The notes beneath the pieces were generated by a model that made no database searches, was not told the origin of the DNA, and saw only the letters and a list, made by a program, of their open reading frames with translations. Below are positions 28,020-39,933 of a stretch of DNA of 64,000 nucleotides, piece after piece. The stretch comes from Verrucomicrobiota bacterium. Its GTDB lineage: Bacteria; Verrucomicrobiota; Verrucomicrobiia; Verrucomicrobiales; Akkermansiaceae. Position numbers and translations under genes: made by a program. The stretch covers positions 62,001 through 126,000 of the forward strand of contig RDYP01000004.1 of assembly GCA_004293445.1 (NCBI GenBank), written 5' to 3'. Positions within the stretch are counted from its first letter, which is position 1, and every line of letters starts with the position of its first letter.

Positions 28020-28056
28020 TTGAGAATGCTCACCACCGTCCGCCATTCCATCCGGC

Positions 28057-30750
28057 ATGCACCGCCATCTCCCCCATCTTGCCCATCGACTGATCATCGC
28101 GGGACTGGCAGCGGGCATCACCGCTCAGGCCGATTTGGAGGACGCCCTCAATCGGAACGATTTCAAAGCCGCGGAGGCTGAACTGGAACCCCTCGCCGCC
28201 AGTTGGCAGGAAGCTTGGAAAAACTCTGGCAAGAAATCCGACGGCATCGAATACGGCCTCACGCTCCAAGCACTCGGCATCGTCGAACGCCAAGGCGGCA
28301 AAGCAGACGAAGCCCTGCCTCATCTGGCGAAGGCATCTGAACTGCTCGCCAACTCCGACCCGACCCAGCAGGCGGACGCGCTCGAAGCACTCGCCCTGAC
28401 CCTTCAGGATCTCGGCCAGCTCGAAGAAGCGGAACCGCACCTGCGAAAAGTGGTCCAACTCCGCGAAGCGATCCCCGATCCCGAACCGGCGCTGAGCCAA
28501 AGCCGCGACCACCTCGCGCTGCTCCTCCTCGCGCGCGGTTCCTATCCCGAGGCAGGCACGATCCTGCTCGCGAATCTTGAGAACACCCCGCCCAGAGACC
28601 CCCGGGCGCAGGCCCGTCGTCGCTCGCATCTCGGCCGCTACCACCACACCCTCGGCAGCCATGCCCGCGCCGCCGAACTCTTTCGCGAAGCCATCGCACT
28701 GCCATTCGACGACCCGGAATTGTCGCTGGCCCTCACCAGCCAACTCGCCCTCGCCGAACTGCGCCTTGGCAGGACCGAGACCGCGCGCAGCGGATTGGAA
28801 AAGGCCGCCGAACTCGCACGCAAACGCTTTCGCCACGACCGCCGCCCCTTTCTTGCCGCTCCCCACCTGATCAATCTCGGTGCCCTCGACCTCTCGCTCG
28901 GCCGCCCCGCGGAAGCCCGCTCCGCTTTCGCCGAAGCACTGGCACTGCTGGAATCCTCCCTGCCCGCCGAACACCCGGCATTGATCGTCCCCCTCAACAA
29001 CCTCGGCTGCGCGGAACAAAACATCGGTAACTTCACCCAAGCCGCCGAACACCTCCGCCGCGCCGCCGAACTGCAAAAAAAACACCTTCCCCAAGTCCAC
29101 CTTCGCACCGCGGAAACCGCGCGCAACCTGGCACGCAACGCCCTGCTGTCGGGAGACCCATCCGCCGGTTCCGAAATCGATCGCGCCACCCAACTCGGCC
29201 TCGAACTTCTCGGCAAACTGGTCCACCACGGCAGCGAACCCGAGCGACTGAATTTCATCCAGCGCCTCGATCTGATCTCCCTGCCCTGCGCCATTGGCGA
29301 TGCCGGACAAATCGCCAACCTGCTCATCGCCAGCAAAGCGCGCTTGCTCGATGCCATGCTGCAATCTCAGCAGGAGCCGGGCGACCCGCCCCCCAACTGG
29401 CAGGCCGTCCAGCAAAGCCTGCCGCCCGGCTCCGCCTTCATCGATGCTTGCCGCTTCACACGCATCGGACCCGACCCGCAAGTCAGCTACGGAGCCATCA
29501 TCCTCCTGCCCACAGGAACGCCGAAATGGATCACCCTCGGTGATGAAGCGGACCTGCAGAGATGGCTCAAAGCCCTCCGCCAACGCCTTGCCTGGCGAGC
29601 ACGCAAAATCGCTGGCGATGCATCCCCGCCGCCACCCCTCAAGCTCCGCGGCATCCTTCGCAGCTTGCATCGCGACTTCTGGGAACCCCTCGCCCGCGAA
29701 CTCCCGCCGGAAACCCAAGACCTCGCATTCTCGCCCGACGGCGCCCTGCATTTCCTCCCCCTCGCCAGCCTGCTCGATTCCAACCTGCGCCCCTTAGCCG
29801 CGGGATATCGACAGGTCGCTACGGTCGCCAGCGGGCGCGATCTGCTCAATCGCCCGAGCGAACTCAGCCTGTCGCAGCACCCTTGGACCCTCTTGGGCGT
29901 CGCAGATTTTCCAAAAAGCCGGCAACCCACCGGCGACGATCCCCTGCTGACCCTGCTTGCCGCGCTTGAACCCATGCCCGGCGTCCGCGAGGAAACCCGG
30001 ACGCTCCATGCACTCGCCCCGGCAGGCTCGCGATTGTTCGAAGACGCCGCCGCCAGTGAATCCACACTGGGCAGCATCGAGCCCGCACCTGCGGTGCTCC
30101 ACCTCGGCTGCCACGCCTTCTTTTTGAACGCGACCGACAGCCCGGATCGCACCGTGGACTTCGACGAGCAATCCAGCCTGCTCCACGCAGGCGGCCTGGC
30201 CCTGCATCGAGCCGCCCTGCGCGATGCAGACAGCCCCTTGTTGGCTGCCGATGACGACCTGCTGTTCCCCGCCGAAATCGCGCGACTCCCTCTTCAGGGA
30301 ACCCGCTTGGTCACTCTGTCATCTTGCGAATCCGGTGCCGGCACCGCCGTCTCCGGCGAAGGGCTGCTGGGCCTACGCCGCGGTTTCGCTCTGGCCGGCG
30401 CACGCGAAGTGGCGGTCGCCTTGTGGCCGGTATCCGATCGCTCGACCCCCGCTTTCATGGAGCGCTTCTACCGCCTCGCCCTTGCCTCGGACCGACCCGC
30501 ACAAGCCCTCTGGCAATGCCAGCGAGAATTCCTCGGCAGCGCTCACGACGAAGATGCCTTCGAAGAGGCAGTCCTCCGCTACGGGCCCTTCCTGCTGAGC
30601 CAAAACACGCCGCTCGCTGCGAGTGGGGCCACCATCATCCCCCCGGACCGGGACCAGACCCTTCCGTGGACCGCCCTGATCCTCTCGTTACCCGTGGCGG
30701 CCTTCCTCATCGCCCGCCTCACCCGGCCAGGAAAGCCGTCGCCAGCCTGA
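28057..30750 (+). CDS. TPR-CHAT domain protein (putative caspase-like protease)
   Basis: The 897-residue protein has a signal-like N-terminus (HRLIIAGLAAGITAQA), about ten TPR-like helical repeats (residues about 30-400) and a C-terminal CHAT domain. The CHAT catalytic pair is visible: His686 in LHLGCHAFF and Cys757 in LSSCESGAG, followed by GEGLLGLRRGFALAGA. A hydrophobic segment near the end (TLPWTALILSLPVAAFLIARL) could anchor it. CHAT proteins are caspase-like peptidases; similar TPR-CHAT proteins often occur with secretion genes. Its end is 2 bp from the convergent TPS-like gene. The localisation is an inference from the N- and C-terminal segments. Confidence 0.85.
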   Translation: MHRHLPHLAHRLIIAGLAAGITAQADLEDALNRNDFKAAEAELEPLAASWQEAWKNSGKKSDGIEYGLTLQALGIVERQGGKADEALPHLAKASELLANSDPTQQADALEALALTLQDLGQLEEAEPHLRKVVQLREAIPDPEPALSQSRDHLALLLLARGSYPEAGTILLANLENTPPRDPRAQARRRSHLGRYHHTLGSHARAAELFREAIALPFDDPELSLALTSQLALAELRLGRTETARSGLEKAAELARKRFRHDRRPFLAAPHLINLGALDLSLGRPAEARSAFAEALALLESSLPAEHPALIVPLNNLGCAEQNIGNFTQAAEHLRRAAELQKKHLPQVHLRTAETARNLARNALLSGDPSAGSEIDRATQLGLELLGKLVHHGSEPERLNFIQRLDLISLPCAIGDAGQIANLLIASKARLLDAMLQSQQEPGDPPPNWQAVQQSLPPGSAFIDACRFTRIGPDPQVSYGAIILLPTGTPKWITLGDEADLQRWLKALRQRLAWRARKIAGDASPPPPLKLRGILRSLHRDFWEPLARELPPETQDLAFSPDGALHFLPLASLLDSNLRPLAAGYRQVATVASGRDLLNRPSELSLSQHPWTLLGVADFPKSRQPTGDDPLLTLLAALEPMPGVREETRTLHALAPAGSRLFEDAAASESTLGSIEPAPAVLHLGCHAFFLNATDSPDRTVDFDEQSSLLHAGGLALHRAALRDADSPLLAADDDLLFPAEIARLPLQGTRLVTLSSCESGAGTAVSGEGLLGLRRGFALAGAREVAVALWPVSDRSTPAFMERFYRLALASDRPAQALWQCQREFLGSAHDEDAFEEAVLRYGPFLLSQNTPLAASGATIIPPDRDQTLPWTALILSLPVAAFLIARLTRPGKPSPA

Positions 30751-30752
30751 CA

Positions 30753-31871
30753 TCAGCGCTTGCCCACCTGACTGCCGCCGCGCATTCCGAAAAACGACGC
30801 ACGGAGGAACATCGGTTTCTCCGGCTTGTCACGCGCCACCAAGCGCGCCTCAGGAAGGATCGCATCACGACCACTTTCCGCCGTCGCAGACATCGGAACT
30901 TCATGGACCACAGTCCGCTCCGTGCTGACCGCCGACCCATCAGGGCGCTTCAGAGCGGGGATCTTCAAAGTGGACGAACCCACGGCAGCAGCCGCATCCC
31001 CCTCATTCGGATCAAGCCCTAGGCCCCCGTCCTCATATTCCCCATTCATCACGACCCGACCCACCGTCAGCCCGTTGCCTTCGCGCAGGATTTTGCCATC
31101 GCTGCCGACCTCGAGGAAAATCCGATTTTCCGGTGAACCCGCGTCGAAGCTCCCGCGATGAGCGATCTCGCGCCCCGCCGCCACTTCGATGCGACTGGCC
31201 CGGGAATCCGCTAGGTGCAGCACGAAACCGCTGCCGCTTCGCTCTTCCATGCCACGGTCAGCCGCCCCGGGATGAATCGCCACATCGGTACTGCCCGCCA
31301 TTTTCAGCGTTCCACTCGCATCGATCTTCGCCGATCCCGATACGTCCGTGAAGCGACTCGCCAGCACCACGTCGCCGGCATCCGCCACGACCTGACCGGA
31401 TACGGCGAGACCGTTCCACCCGCCGGGATCGACACTCATCGTGTAGGAATCTCCCGCCACGAAGGCAGCGGCATCGACATCCATCGCTGCCAGCGTCACC
31501 GACTTGGCCGTAATACTGCCGTCCACCACCAGATCCGCGGACGGGGAGAAAAATCCAACCGCCCCATTCGAGCTGACCGTTCCACTGATGAAATTCACCC
31601 CGCTGCCACCCAAAATGTTGGCCACGCTTTCGCCACCCAAAAAGTCGAACACCAGTTCACTGCCAGTCGCCAAATCGAAGCTTTCCCAGTCGAGCACGGT
31701 ATTGCCCGTAATGGTGAAAACCGTCCGATTCCCCGTCGCTGTCGCCTCCGTCGCCCAAGTCGCGGTGCCGGGGGTCGATAACACGGGAAACCCGAGCTCC
31801 TGGGAAAAGCCAGAGCCGACGAGAAGACATACCGGTAAGATCCGGCCGAGGGGGAACAGCAGGTGATTCAT
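30753..31871 (-). CDS. Secreted TPS-domain (filamentous haemagglutinin N-terminus-like) protein
   Basis: The 372-residue protein has a signal peptide (ILPVCLLVGSGFSQ) and a two-partner-secretion-type domain (about 30-160): FTITGNTVLDWESFDLATGSE, then SVANILGGSGVNFISGTVSSNG and a FSPSADLVVDGSI stretch, which follow the haemagglutination-activity pattern (W-x-S-F, N-R-V/I-x-G, G-x-x-S-N-G). The tail is short compared with adhesins of over 1000 residues, and rich in Asp/Gly then basic at the very end (RGGSQVGKR). No TpsB transporter is in the window. It converges with the CHAT gene and diverges from the sigma-like gene. Confidence 0.78.
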   Translation of the reverse strand: MNHLLFPLGRILPVCLLVGSGFSQELGFPVLSTPGTATWATEATATGNRTVFTITGNTVLDWESFDLATGSELVFDFLGGESVANILGGSGVNFISGTVSSNGAVGFFSPSADLVVDGSITAKSVTLAAMDVDAAAFVAGDSYTMSVDPGGWNGLAVSGQVVADAGDVVLASRFTDVSGSAKIDASGTLKMAGSTDVAIHPGAADRGMEERSGSGFVLHLADSRASRIEVAAGREIAHRGSFDAGSPENRIFLEVGSDGKILREGNGLTVGRVVMNGEYEDGGLGLDPNEGDAAAAVGSSTLKIPALKRPDGSAVSTERTVVHEVPMSATAESGRDAILPEARLVARDKPEKPMFLRASFFGMRGGSQVGKR

Positions 31872-31994
31872 ATCGAGGCGCTCGGTGGGACGAGGTAACC
31901 GCTCGTTACTTTTTTAAAATAAACAGAGCTTAGAAGCTTGCAAAGCAATCTTTTTTAGTTTTTCGTCTTATCCAGCTCACCGAAGCTCTCACGC
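31872..31994. promoter_or_regulatory. AT-rich divergent promoter region
   Basis: The 123 bp between the divergent TPS-like and sigma-like genes are strikingly AT-rich for this genome, with TTTTTTAAAATAAA and TTTTTTAGTTTTT runs and a small inverted repeat AGCTTAGAAGCT. Divergent promoters, possibly regulated together, are the simplest reading; no defined operator can be named. Confidence 0.5.
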
Positions 31995-32915
31995 ATGCCC
32001 CCCACCGATCACCAGAAGCATCTGGACCAATGCTGGTCCGCCTGCTGGCACCGCGCCCGGCGCCCCGTCGAGGGCGTCCTCGTGCCCGAGGAGCGGGCGA
32101 TCGAAATCGCCGAGCAGGTCATGCGGAACATCGCGCTCGATTTCGCCGAGCTCCCCGCCGAGGCGGAATTCACGGCTCGGGTCATTCAAGAAACGGGCGA
32201 AGCAACTCGGGACCTCGTCGCCGCGGAACGCCGCAAAAAAGCCGATCCCCAGCTCCATCACGACCCCGAGGACCGACGCTATCCGCAAAACCTCGACCTC
32301 GACCGCCTGCAAAAGGCTCACCCCGCGCGCGGCTTCCACGATCCCGAGTGGAATCGCTTGCCCGATGTCCTCCGCCCCCTTGCCATCGCCACCCTGACCC
32401 GCAAGGGCATCAAGGGAGCCGATGCCGAAGATGTCTTCAGCGACAGCTTGGTCGAACTGGTTCGCGACCGGGAAAGCACCCGCCCCGCCCCCATTCTGTC
32501 ACCCACCGTCTTCGAAGAACTCATCCCCCTCCACGCGAGGATCGTGCAATACCGAGCCATCGATTGGTTCCGCCGCCGCAGCGCTTTGAAGAACCAGCCG
32601 AATTCCGGAGAAAGCTTCGACGCCCTCACCGGCGACCCCGACCGCCCCCTGCAGATCGAGGACCAAGCAGCCAGCCGAATGAGCTTCGAAAGCATCTATC
32701 AGGAATGCCGCGAAGCCCTCACCACCAACGAGTGGCAATTGATTTACTCTCTCTACGTCGCCCAAACCGCAACCGTCCAAGACCTCGTGCGTGACGCTGA
32801 CTTCTGCACCGCACTCGGCATCAAGAAAGGAGCCTCCAGCTCGACCCGCCGTCGAGTGATCGGCGAAATGGTCGAGGATGCCTTGGAGAAAATCAGGGAA
32901 AATTTACTATTTTGA
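31995..32915 (+). CDS. Sigma-70-like (ECF-type) regulator, divergent
   Basis: The 306-residue protein resembles a divergent sigma factor: a region-2-like segment with DAEDVFSDSLVELVRD followed by RIVQYRAIDWFRRRSA, as in ECF region 2.2-2.4, and a C-terminal helical part (TNEWQLIYSLYVAQTATVQDL, then SSSTRRRVIGEMVEDALEKI) resembling region 4. The N-terminus of about 120 residues is unusual for ECF factors. No Shine-Dalgarno is visible. The next gene encodes a single-span membrane protein. A role in controlling the TPS/CHAT block is inferred from position only. Confidence 0.65.
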   Translation: MPPTDHQKHLDQCWSACWHRARRPVEGVLVPEERAIEIAEQVMRNIALDFAELPAEAEFTARVIQETGEATRDLVAAERRKKADPQLHHDPEDRRYPQNLDLDRLQKAHPARGFHDPEWNRLPDVLRPLAIATLTRKGIKGADAEDVFSDSLVELVRDRESTRPAPILSPTVFEELIPLHARIVQYRAIDWFRRRSALKNQPNSGESFDALTGDPDRPLQIEDQAASRMSFESIYQECREALTTNEWQLIYSLYVAQTATVQDLVRDADFCTALGIKKGASSSTRRRVIGEMVEDALEKIRENLLF

Positions 32916-32953
32916 AAATCGGATAGCCAAGTTCCGATTGAAACCGTGTCGCC

Positions 32954-33544
32954 ATGCCACTCGAACTTCCCGAACGCCTTCACGCCACCCGCGATCTCCT
33001 GATGCGGAGCCTGATCCCCACGCACGCCGAGCAAGCACCCGAGATGCCGACGAGCCTCGCTCTCGATCTAACGGATCGCTTCGCCCCCCGCCGCCCCACG
33101 GCCCCGGACACCCGCTCCCTTTCCTGGCTTCAAAAAGCCCGCCACTTCCTCGCCACACCTACCTTCGGCGCTGTCGCCGCGGCAATCGCCCTGCTCGGAG
33201 CCGCCCTGCCGCTACTCCAAAATCACGCCGCCCTGTCCGGCGAAAGCCTGCGCGGTAGCCATGGTGCCCTTGCGCACGAAGCCATCCCGATCCTCTTCGT
33301 CGGCCAGCACCCGGACGTCCTCCAGACCGTGCTCGATTCCGGCCTTTTCGAGGCCTCGAACCTTTCGTCGGCCTCTTCCCTCGCCGAAGCCGAAGCGCGA
33401 CCCGGTGCCAAAGTCATCGTCGACCTGTCCACCTCGACCATCACCGCGATCACCAAGGAAAACGCCACCGTCCAACGTGTGGCTGTTCCGACATCGCCGG
33501 ATAATCTCGCCGACGCCATCGCCTTCGCGGTCTCGAGCCTCTGA
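32954..33544 (+). CDS. Single-span membrane protein, possible anti-sigma partner
   Basis: The 196-residue protein has a soluble N-terminus, one membrane segment (residues about 69-89, TPTFGAVAAAIALLGAALPLL), and a periplasmic C-terminal domain with IPILFVGQHPDVLQTVLDSG and RPGAKVIVDLSTSTITAITK strands. I do not recognise a family. It begins 38 nt after the sigma-like gene, an arrangement typical of sigma/anti-sigma pairs, but no known anti-sigma motif (such as HxxxCxxC) is present, so the role is only a guess. Confidence 0.6.
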   Translation: MPLELPERLHATRDLLMRSLIPTHAEQAPEMPTSLALDLTDRFAPRRPTAPDTRSLSWLQKARHFLATPTFGAVAAAIALLGAALPLLQNHAALSGESLRGSHGALAHEAIPILFVGQHPDVLQTVLDSGLFEASNLSSASSLAEAEARPGAKVIVDLSTSTITAITKENATVQRVAVPTSPDNLADAIAFAVSSL

Positions 33545-33677
33545 CCGATACGCCTCGCTCGCAGCCCGGCGAGCGACGCGATCCGAAAACACTCCGCGCG
33601 CAGGAACAGATTCCCAACGCGCGATTCCTCACTTTCCACCTCCCCCTCTCCGGGTTTCAATCCGGTGCCGCCCCGCC

Positions 33678-34511
33678 ATGCCCCGCCTCGCCCTCCTCCA
33701 ATCCCGCGCCTTCCCAAGCAAGGCCGAAGCCTTCGAACACCACGAACTCCTGATCCGCCAAGCCGCCAAGGACGGCGCCCAGATCGTGGTGACCCAGGAG
33801 CTCTTCCTCACTCCCTATTTCTGCACCATCGAAGACCCCAATCTCTTCGATCTCGCCGACCCCCTCCCCGGCCCGGTCACCGACCGCCTCGGCCAACTCG
33901 CCCGCGAACTCGGGATCGTGCTGATTTCCTCGCTCTTCGAGCAGCGCGGTGCCGGACTCTACCACAACACCGCCAGCATCCACGACGCCGATGGCTTCCT
34001 GCTGGGGCTCTACCGCAAGAGCCACATCCCACAGGACCCCGCCTTCGAGGAAAAATTCTACTTCACCCCCGGTGACACCGGCTGGCCCGTCTGGAATACC
34101 CGCTTCGGAAAAATCGGCGTGCTGATCTGCTGGGACCAGTGGTACCCCGAGGCCGCCCGCCTGATGGCTCTCGGCGGCGCACAGCTCATCGTTTACCCGA
34201 CCGCCATCGGCTGGTTGCCCGAGGAAAAACCGACACTCGGCGATGCCCAGCACTGCGCCTGGGAGACGGTCCAGCGCGGCCACGCGGTCGCCAACGGCTG
34301 CTACCTCGCCGCCGTCAATCGCGTCGGCACCGAAGGCAACACCGAGTTCTGGGGCCGCTCCTTTGTAGCGAACCCCTACGGCGAACTCGTCGCCAAGGCC
34401 TCGACCGAGCGGGAGGAAATCCTCTACCACGATCTCGACCTCGGCGCCGTCGAAGACTTCCGCCGTATCTGGCCCTTCTTCCGCGACCGCCGCATCGACG
34501 CCTACGGAGAC

Positions 34512-34535
<24 letters not shown>
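33678..34535 (+). CDS. aguB: N-carbamoylputrescine amidase
   Basis: The 285-residue nitrilase-family enzyme hydrolyses N-carbamoylputrescine to putrescine. The Glu-Lys-Cys triad is visible: Glu41 in [12 protein letters not shown], Lys114 in [10 protein letters not shown] and Cys151 in [14 protein letters not shown]. The motif [12 protein letters not shown] and the signature [17 protein letters not shown] are as in AguB. Length fits. Agmatine deiminase (aguA) is not in the window. The upstream in-frame extension to 33261 covers the preceding gene and is rejected. Its 3' end overlaps convergent clpB by 24 bp. Confidence 0.92.
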
Positions 34536-37112
<2,577 letters not shown>

Positions 37113-37258
37113 GACTTTGATGGCTTGATGCTCCCAACTAACCACAGGCCGGCCGAAAATCTACGCCTCACTTGCGATTCCCTCATCACCGAATGCGGTG
37201 ACATCGGTATCGGTGCTTGCTTCCGAGGGACCGTCCGGCGCATGGCTTTGCGACTCCT

Positions 37259-38419
37259 ATGGCTGGTCTCATCATCGCTCCCCGCGCCCGCATCTTCCAT
37301 GGCCACGAATGGATCTACGCCACGGAGGTGAGAAAAACCTTCGGCGACCCCCAACCGGGCGATGTGATCACGCTCAAAGACTTCCAGGATCGCTCGCTGG
37401 GCAGCGCAATCTACAATCCCCTCTCGCAAATCGTCGCCCGCCGCTTCTCACGCCGCAAGCAGGACCTCGATGCGGAATTTTTCGTCCGCCGCATCGGCCA
37501 ATCGATCGAGCATCGTCGTCGCCTCGGCCTCGATGAAACCCTGGCCCGTCTCGTGTGGAGCGAGTCCGACGGCCTGCCCGGCCTGATCGTCGACCGCTAC
37601 GGCGCGCATCTGGTCGTCCAGACGCTGACGCTCGCGATGCGAATGCGCCTCGACCTGATCATTGCCGCGCTGAAGGAACTCGTTTCACCGGAGACCATCA
37701 TCCTGCGCAACGACTCGCCGGTGCTGAAAGCCGAAGGCATTGAGCAGGAAATCACCGTCATCCACGGCACGAACCCCGGCGCCTTCGTCGTCGAGGCCAA
37801 CGGCCTGCAATTCGAGATCGACCTGCTCGACGGCCAGAAAACCGGCCTCTACCTGGATCAACTCCAATCCCATGCTGAAGTGGCCAAGTTGGCCGAGGGC
37901 AAGCGGGTGCTCGACTGCTTCACCAACCAGGGCGGCTTCGCTCTCGCCTGCGCCAAGGCCGGCGCGGCCAAGGTCACCGCGGTCGACATCTCGGAAAGCG
38001 CCTGCGCCGCCGCCCGCCGCAACGCCGAGATCAACGGACTCGAGCTCGAGGTCATCGCCCACAATGTCTTCGATTTCCTCAAGCACGGAACGCCCGATTA
38101 CGACTTGATCATCCTCGATCCCCCGAGCTTCACCCGGAATAAGAAGACGCTCATGGACGCCATGCGCGGCTACAAGGAGATCCATCTCCGCTCGCTCAAG
38201 CTGCTCGAAAAAGGCGGCCTGCTTTCGACCTTTTGCTGCTCCCACCACGCCAGTCGCGAGCTGTTCCAAGCAAACCTCGTCGACGCCGCGGTGGACGCGA
38301 AAAAGTCACTCCGACTCGTCGCCAACCACGGCCAACGAGGCGACCACCCCGTGCTGCTGGCCCTGCCGGAAACGGAGTATCTGAAAGGCATCACCGCCGA
38401 GCTGATGGCCGGCCGTTAG
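37259..38419 (+). CDS. RlmI-like 23S rRNA cytosine-5 methyltransferase
   Basis: The 386-residue SAM-dependent enzyme has an N-terminal PUA-like domain (LIIAPRARIFHGHEWIYATE) and a class I methyltransferase domain with motif I KRVLDCFTNQGGFALACAKA and motif IV LIILDPPSFTRNKK, followed by FCCSHHASRELF with catalytic-type cysteines. This matches RlmI/RlmK-like enzymes that modify 23S rRNA C1962; the exact target is inferred. Start at MAGLIIAPR is chosen because the PUA domain begins there. Divergent from clpB. Confidence 0.85.
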   Translation: MAGLIIAPRARIFHGHEWIYATEVRKTFGDPQPGDVITLKDFQDRSLGSAIYNPLSQIVARRFSRRKQDLDAEFFVRRIGQSIEHRRRLGLDETLARLVWSESDGLPGLIVDRYGAHLVVQTLTLAMRMRLDLIIAALKELVSPETIILRNDSPVLKAEGIEQEITVIHGTNPGAFVVEANGLQFEIDLLDGQKTGLYLDQLQSHAEVAKLAEGKRVLDCFTNQGGFALACAKAGAAKVTAVDISESACAAARRNAEINGLELEVIAHNVFDFLKHGTPDYDLIILDPPSFTRNKKTLMDAMRGYKEIHLRSLKLLEKGGLLSTFCCSHHASRELFQANLVDAAVDAKKSLRLVANHGQRGDHPVLLALPETEYLKGITAELMAGR

Positions 38420-38424
38420 ACCGC

Positions 38425-39933
38425 TCAACGTCCCGCCCACTTCCGCACCGCGGCGACGAGGCCGGGGATGTCGCTCGGCTTGGCTTCGAAAGCCGGCTTC
38501 ACGCCGTGCTTCCGCAGCGCCTCGCTGGTCACCGGGCCGATGCTCCCGGCCGCGCATCCCTCCGGCCAAGGCAGCCCGAGCTTGAAGAAATTCTCCACGG
38601 TGGAGGCGGAGGTAAAGGTGATCAGATCCGCGCCTTCCTCACGAATCCGGGCGGCGGCTCCCGTCGGATCACCCGTTTCCGGCACGGTCTTGTAAACGAC
38701 GCACTCGTCGACGATCGCGCCCTGCTTGACTAGGCCATCGTAAATCACGTCACGGGCCTCGTCGGCGCGCACCCAGAGCATCGTGAGGTTCTCGATCGAT
38801 TCCTTCTTGAAGGCATCGACCAGTCCCTCGGCAACGAACTTCTCGGGAATCAAATCGACGCCGAAGCGGTACTCCCGGACTTTCTTCGCCGTCCCTTCGC
38901 CAATCACCGCGATCCGCGGGTTGCCCAAACTACGAGCATCCTCGTAGGTCGCGAAAAAGGCGTCGAAGAAGCGCTCGACGCCGTTCGGACTGCTGAAGAC
39001 CAGCCAGTCGTATTCGTGGGCGTGGGCCACGCCTTCAACGAAGCCCTCGCGATCGTCGGGTAGCTCGATCCGGATCGTCGGCAGCTCGACCACGTCGGCG
39101 CCGAGTCCGGCCAGCTCGCGGCTGAGTTCTCCAGCCTGCTCCCGGGTCCGGGTGACCACGATGCGCTTGCCGAAAAGCGGCCGTTTTTCGAACCAATTGA
39201 TCTTCTCCCGCTCTCCCACCACCTCACCGATGACCGCCACCGCAGGCGAACCGAACTTCGCGGTCTCCGCAATGCCGGCGATGTCCGCCAAGGTGCCGGT
39301 AATGGTTTTCTGGGACCCGGTGGTCGCCCAGCGGACCAAAGCGATCGGGGTCGCGGCATCAGCGCCCCCCTCGATCAGCGCGCCGGTGATCTCACGCAAC
39401 CGGGCCACCCCCATGACGAAAACCTTGGTCCCCGGGGTCTTGGCGAGATGGGCGTAGTCGATCGAGCTTTCGCCCTTGGTCGGGTCCTCATGACCGGTGA
39501 AAATCGTAAGCTGCGAACAATGGTCGCGATGCGTCACCGGAATTCCCGCATAAGCCGGGCCACCGATGGTCGAACTGATGCCGGGCACGATCTCGAACGC
39601 GACGCCCGCCGCCGCCAGTTCGGCCGCTTCCTCGCCGCCACGACCGAAGATCATCGGATCGCCGCCCTTGAGCCGGACCACCTTCTTGCCAGCCCGGGTC
39701 CGATCGACAATCAGCGCATTGATGCCGTCCTGAGACAGCTTGTGGTCTTTGGCACGTTTGCCGACATCGACCATCTCGCAGCCCTTTTTGGCCCAACGGA
39801 GAATGTCCGCGCTACTAAGGGCATCGTGGACGAGCACATCGGCCATTTCCACGCATTCCTTGGCGCGCAGGGTGACGAGACCGAGATCACCGGGACCGGC
39901 GCCGACGAGATAACAAATTCCAGAGGTGCTCAT
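38425..39933 (-). CDS. Fused uroporphyrinogen-III methyltransferase/uroporphyrinogen-III synthase
   Basis: The 502-residue protein joins two enzymes. Residues 1-245 are a SUMT/CobA domain (YLVGAGPGDLGLVTLRA, VVRLKGGDPMIFGRGGEE, IPVTHRDHCSQLTIFTGH). Residues 255-502 are a HemD-like domain (GKRIVVTRTREQAGELSREL, DWLVFSSPNGVERFF, TFTSASTVENFF). It makes uroporphyrinogen III from hydroxymethylbilane and converts it to precorrin-2, feeding haem and sirohaem/cobalamin. Such cobA-hemD fusions are known in several phyla. It overlaps hemC by 4 nt (ATGA) and is the last gene of the haem operon. Confidence 0.93.
   Translation of the reverse strand: MSTSGICYLVGAGPGDLGLVTLRAKECVEMADVLVHDALSSADILRWAKKGCEMVDVGKRAKDHKLSQDGINALIVDRTRAGKKVVRLKGGDPMIFGRGGEEAAELAAAGVAFEIVPGISSTIGGPAYAGIPVTHRDHCSQLTIFTGHEDPTKGESSIDYAHLAKTPGTKVFVMGVARLREITGALIEGGADAATPIALVRWATTGSQKTITGTLADIAGIAETAKFGSPAVAVIGEVVGEREKINWFEKRPLFGKRIVVTRTREQAGELSRELAGLGADVVELPTIRIELPDDREGFVEGVAHAHEYDWLVFSSPNGVERFFDAFFATYEDARSLGNPRIAVIGEGTAKKVREYRFGVDLIPEKFVAEGLVDAFKKESIENLTMLWVRADEARDVIYDGLVKQGAIVDECVVYKTVPETGDPTGAAARIREEGADLITFTSASTVENFFKLGLPWPEGCAAGSIGPVTSEALRKHGVKPAFEAKPSDIPGLVAAVRKWAGR

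Larger units (their letters stand above)
27606..28056. other. Gene-free stretch with two hairpins
   Basis: The 451 bp between glnD and the CHAT gene contain no convincing frame. A hairpin at 27846-27855/27874-27883 flanked by A-runs and followed by TTTTCTTCTTC looks like a terminator, but 240 nt after the glnD stop. A second 9 bp stem at 27996-28004/28011-28019 lies 37 nt before the CHAT start. Poly-G runs of eight (27791-27798) and seven occur, and both surround short AT-rich blocks. Confidence 0.5.

Noticed and set aside
27728-28121. Possible small genes between glnD and the CHAT gene
   Set aside because: Poly-G and poly-A tracts, terminator in the middle, no conserved residues.
33261-33677. 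N-terminal extension of aguB
   Set aside because: It covers the 3' half of the membrane protein gene in another frame and has no homologous residues before the conserved [10 protein letters not shown].
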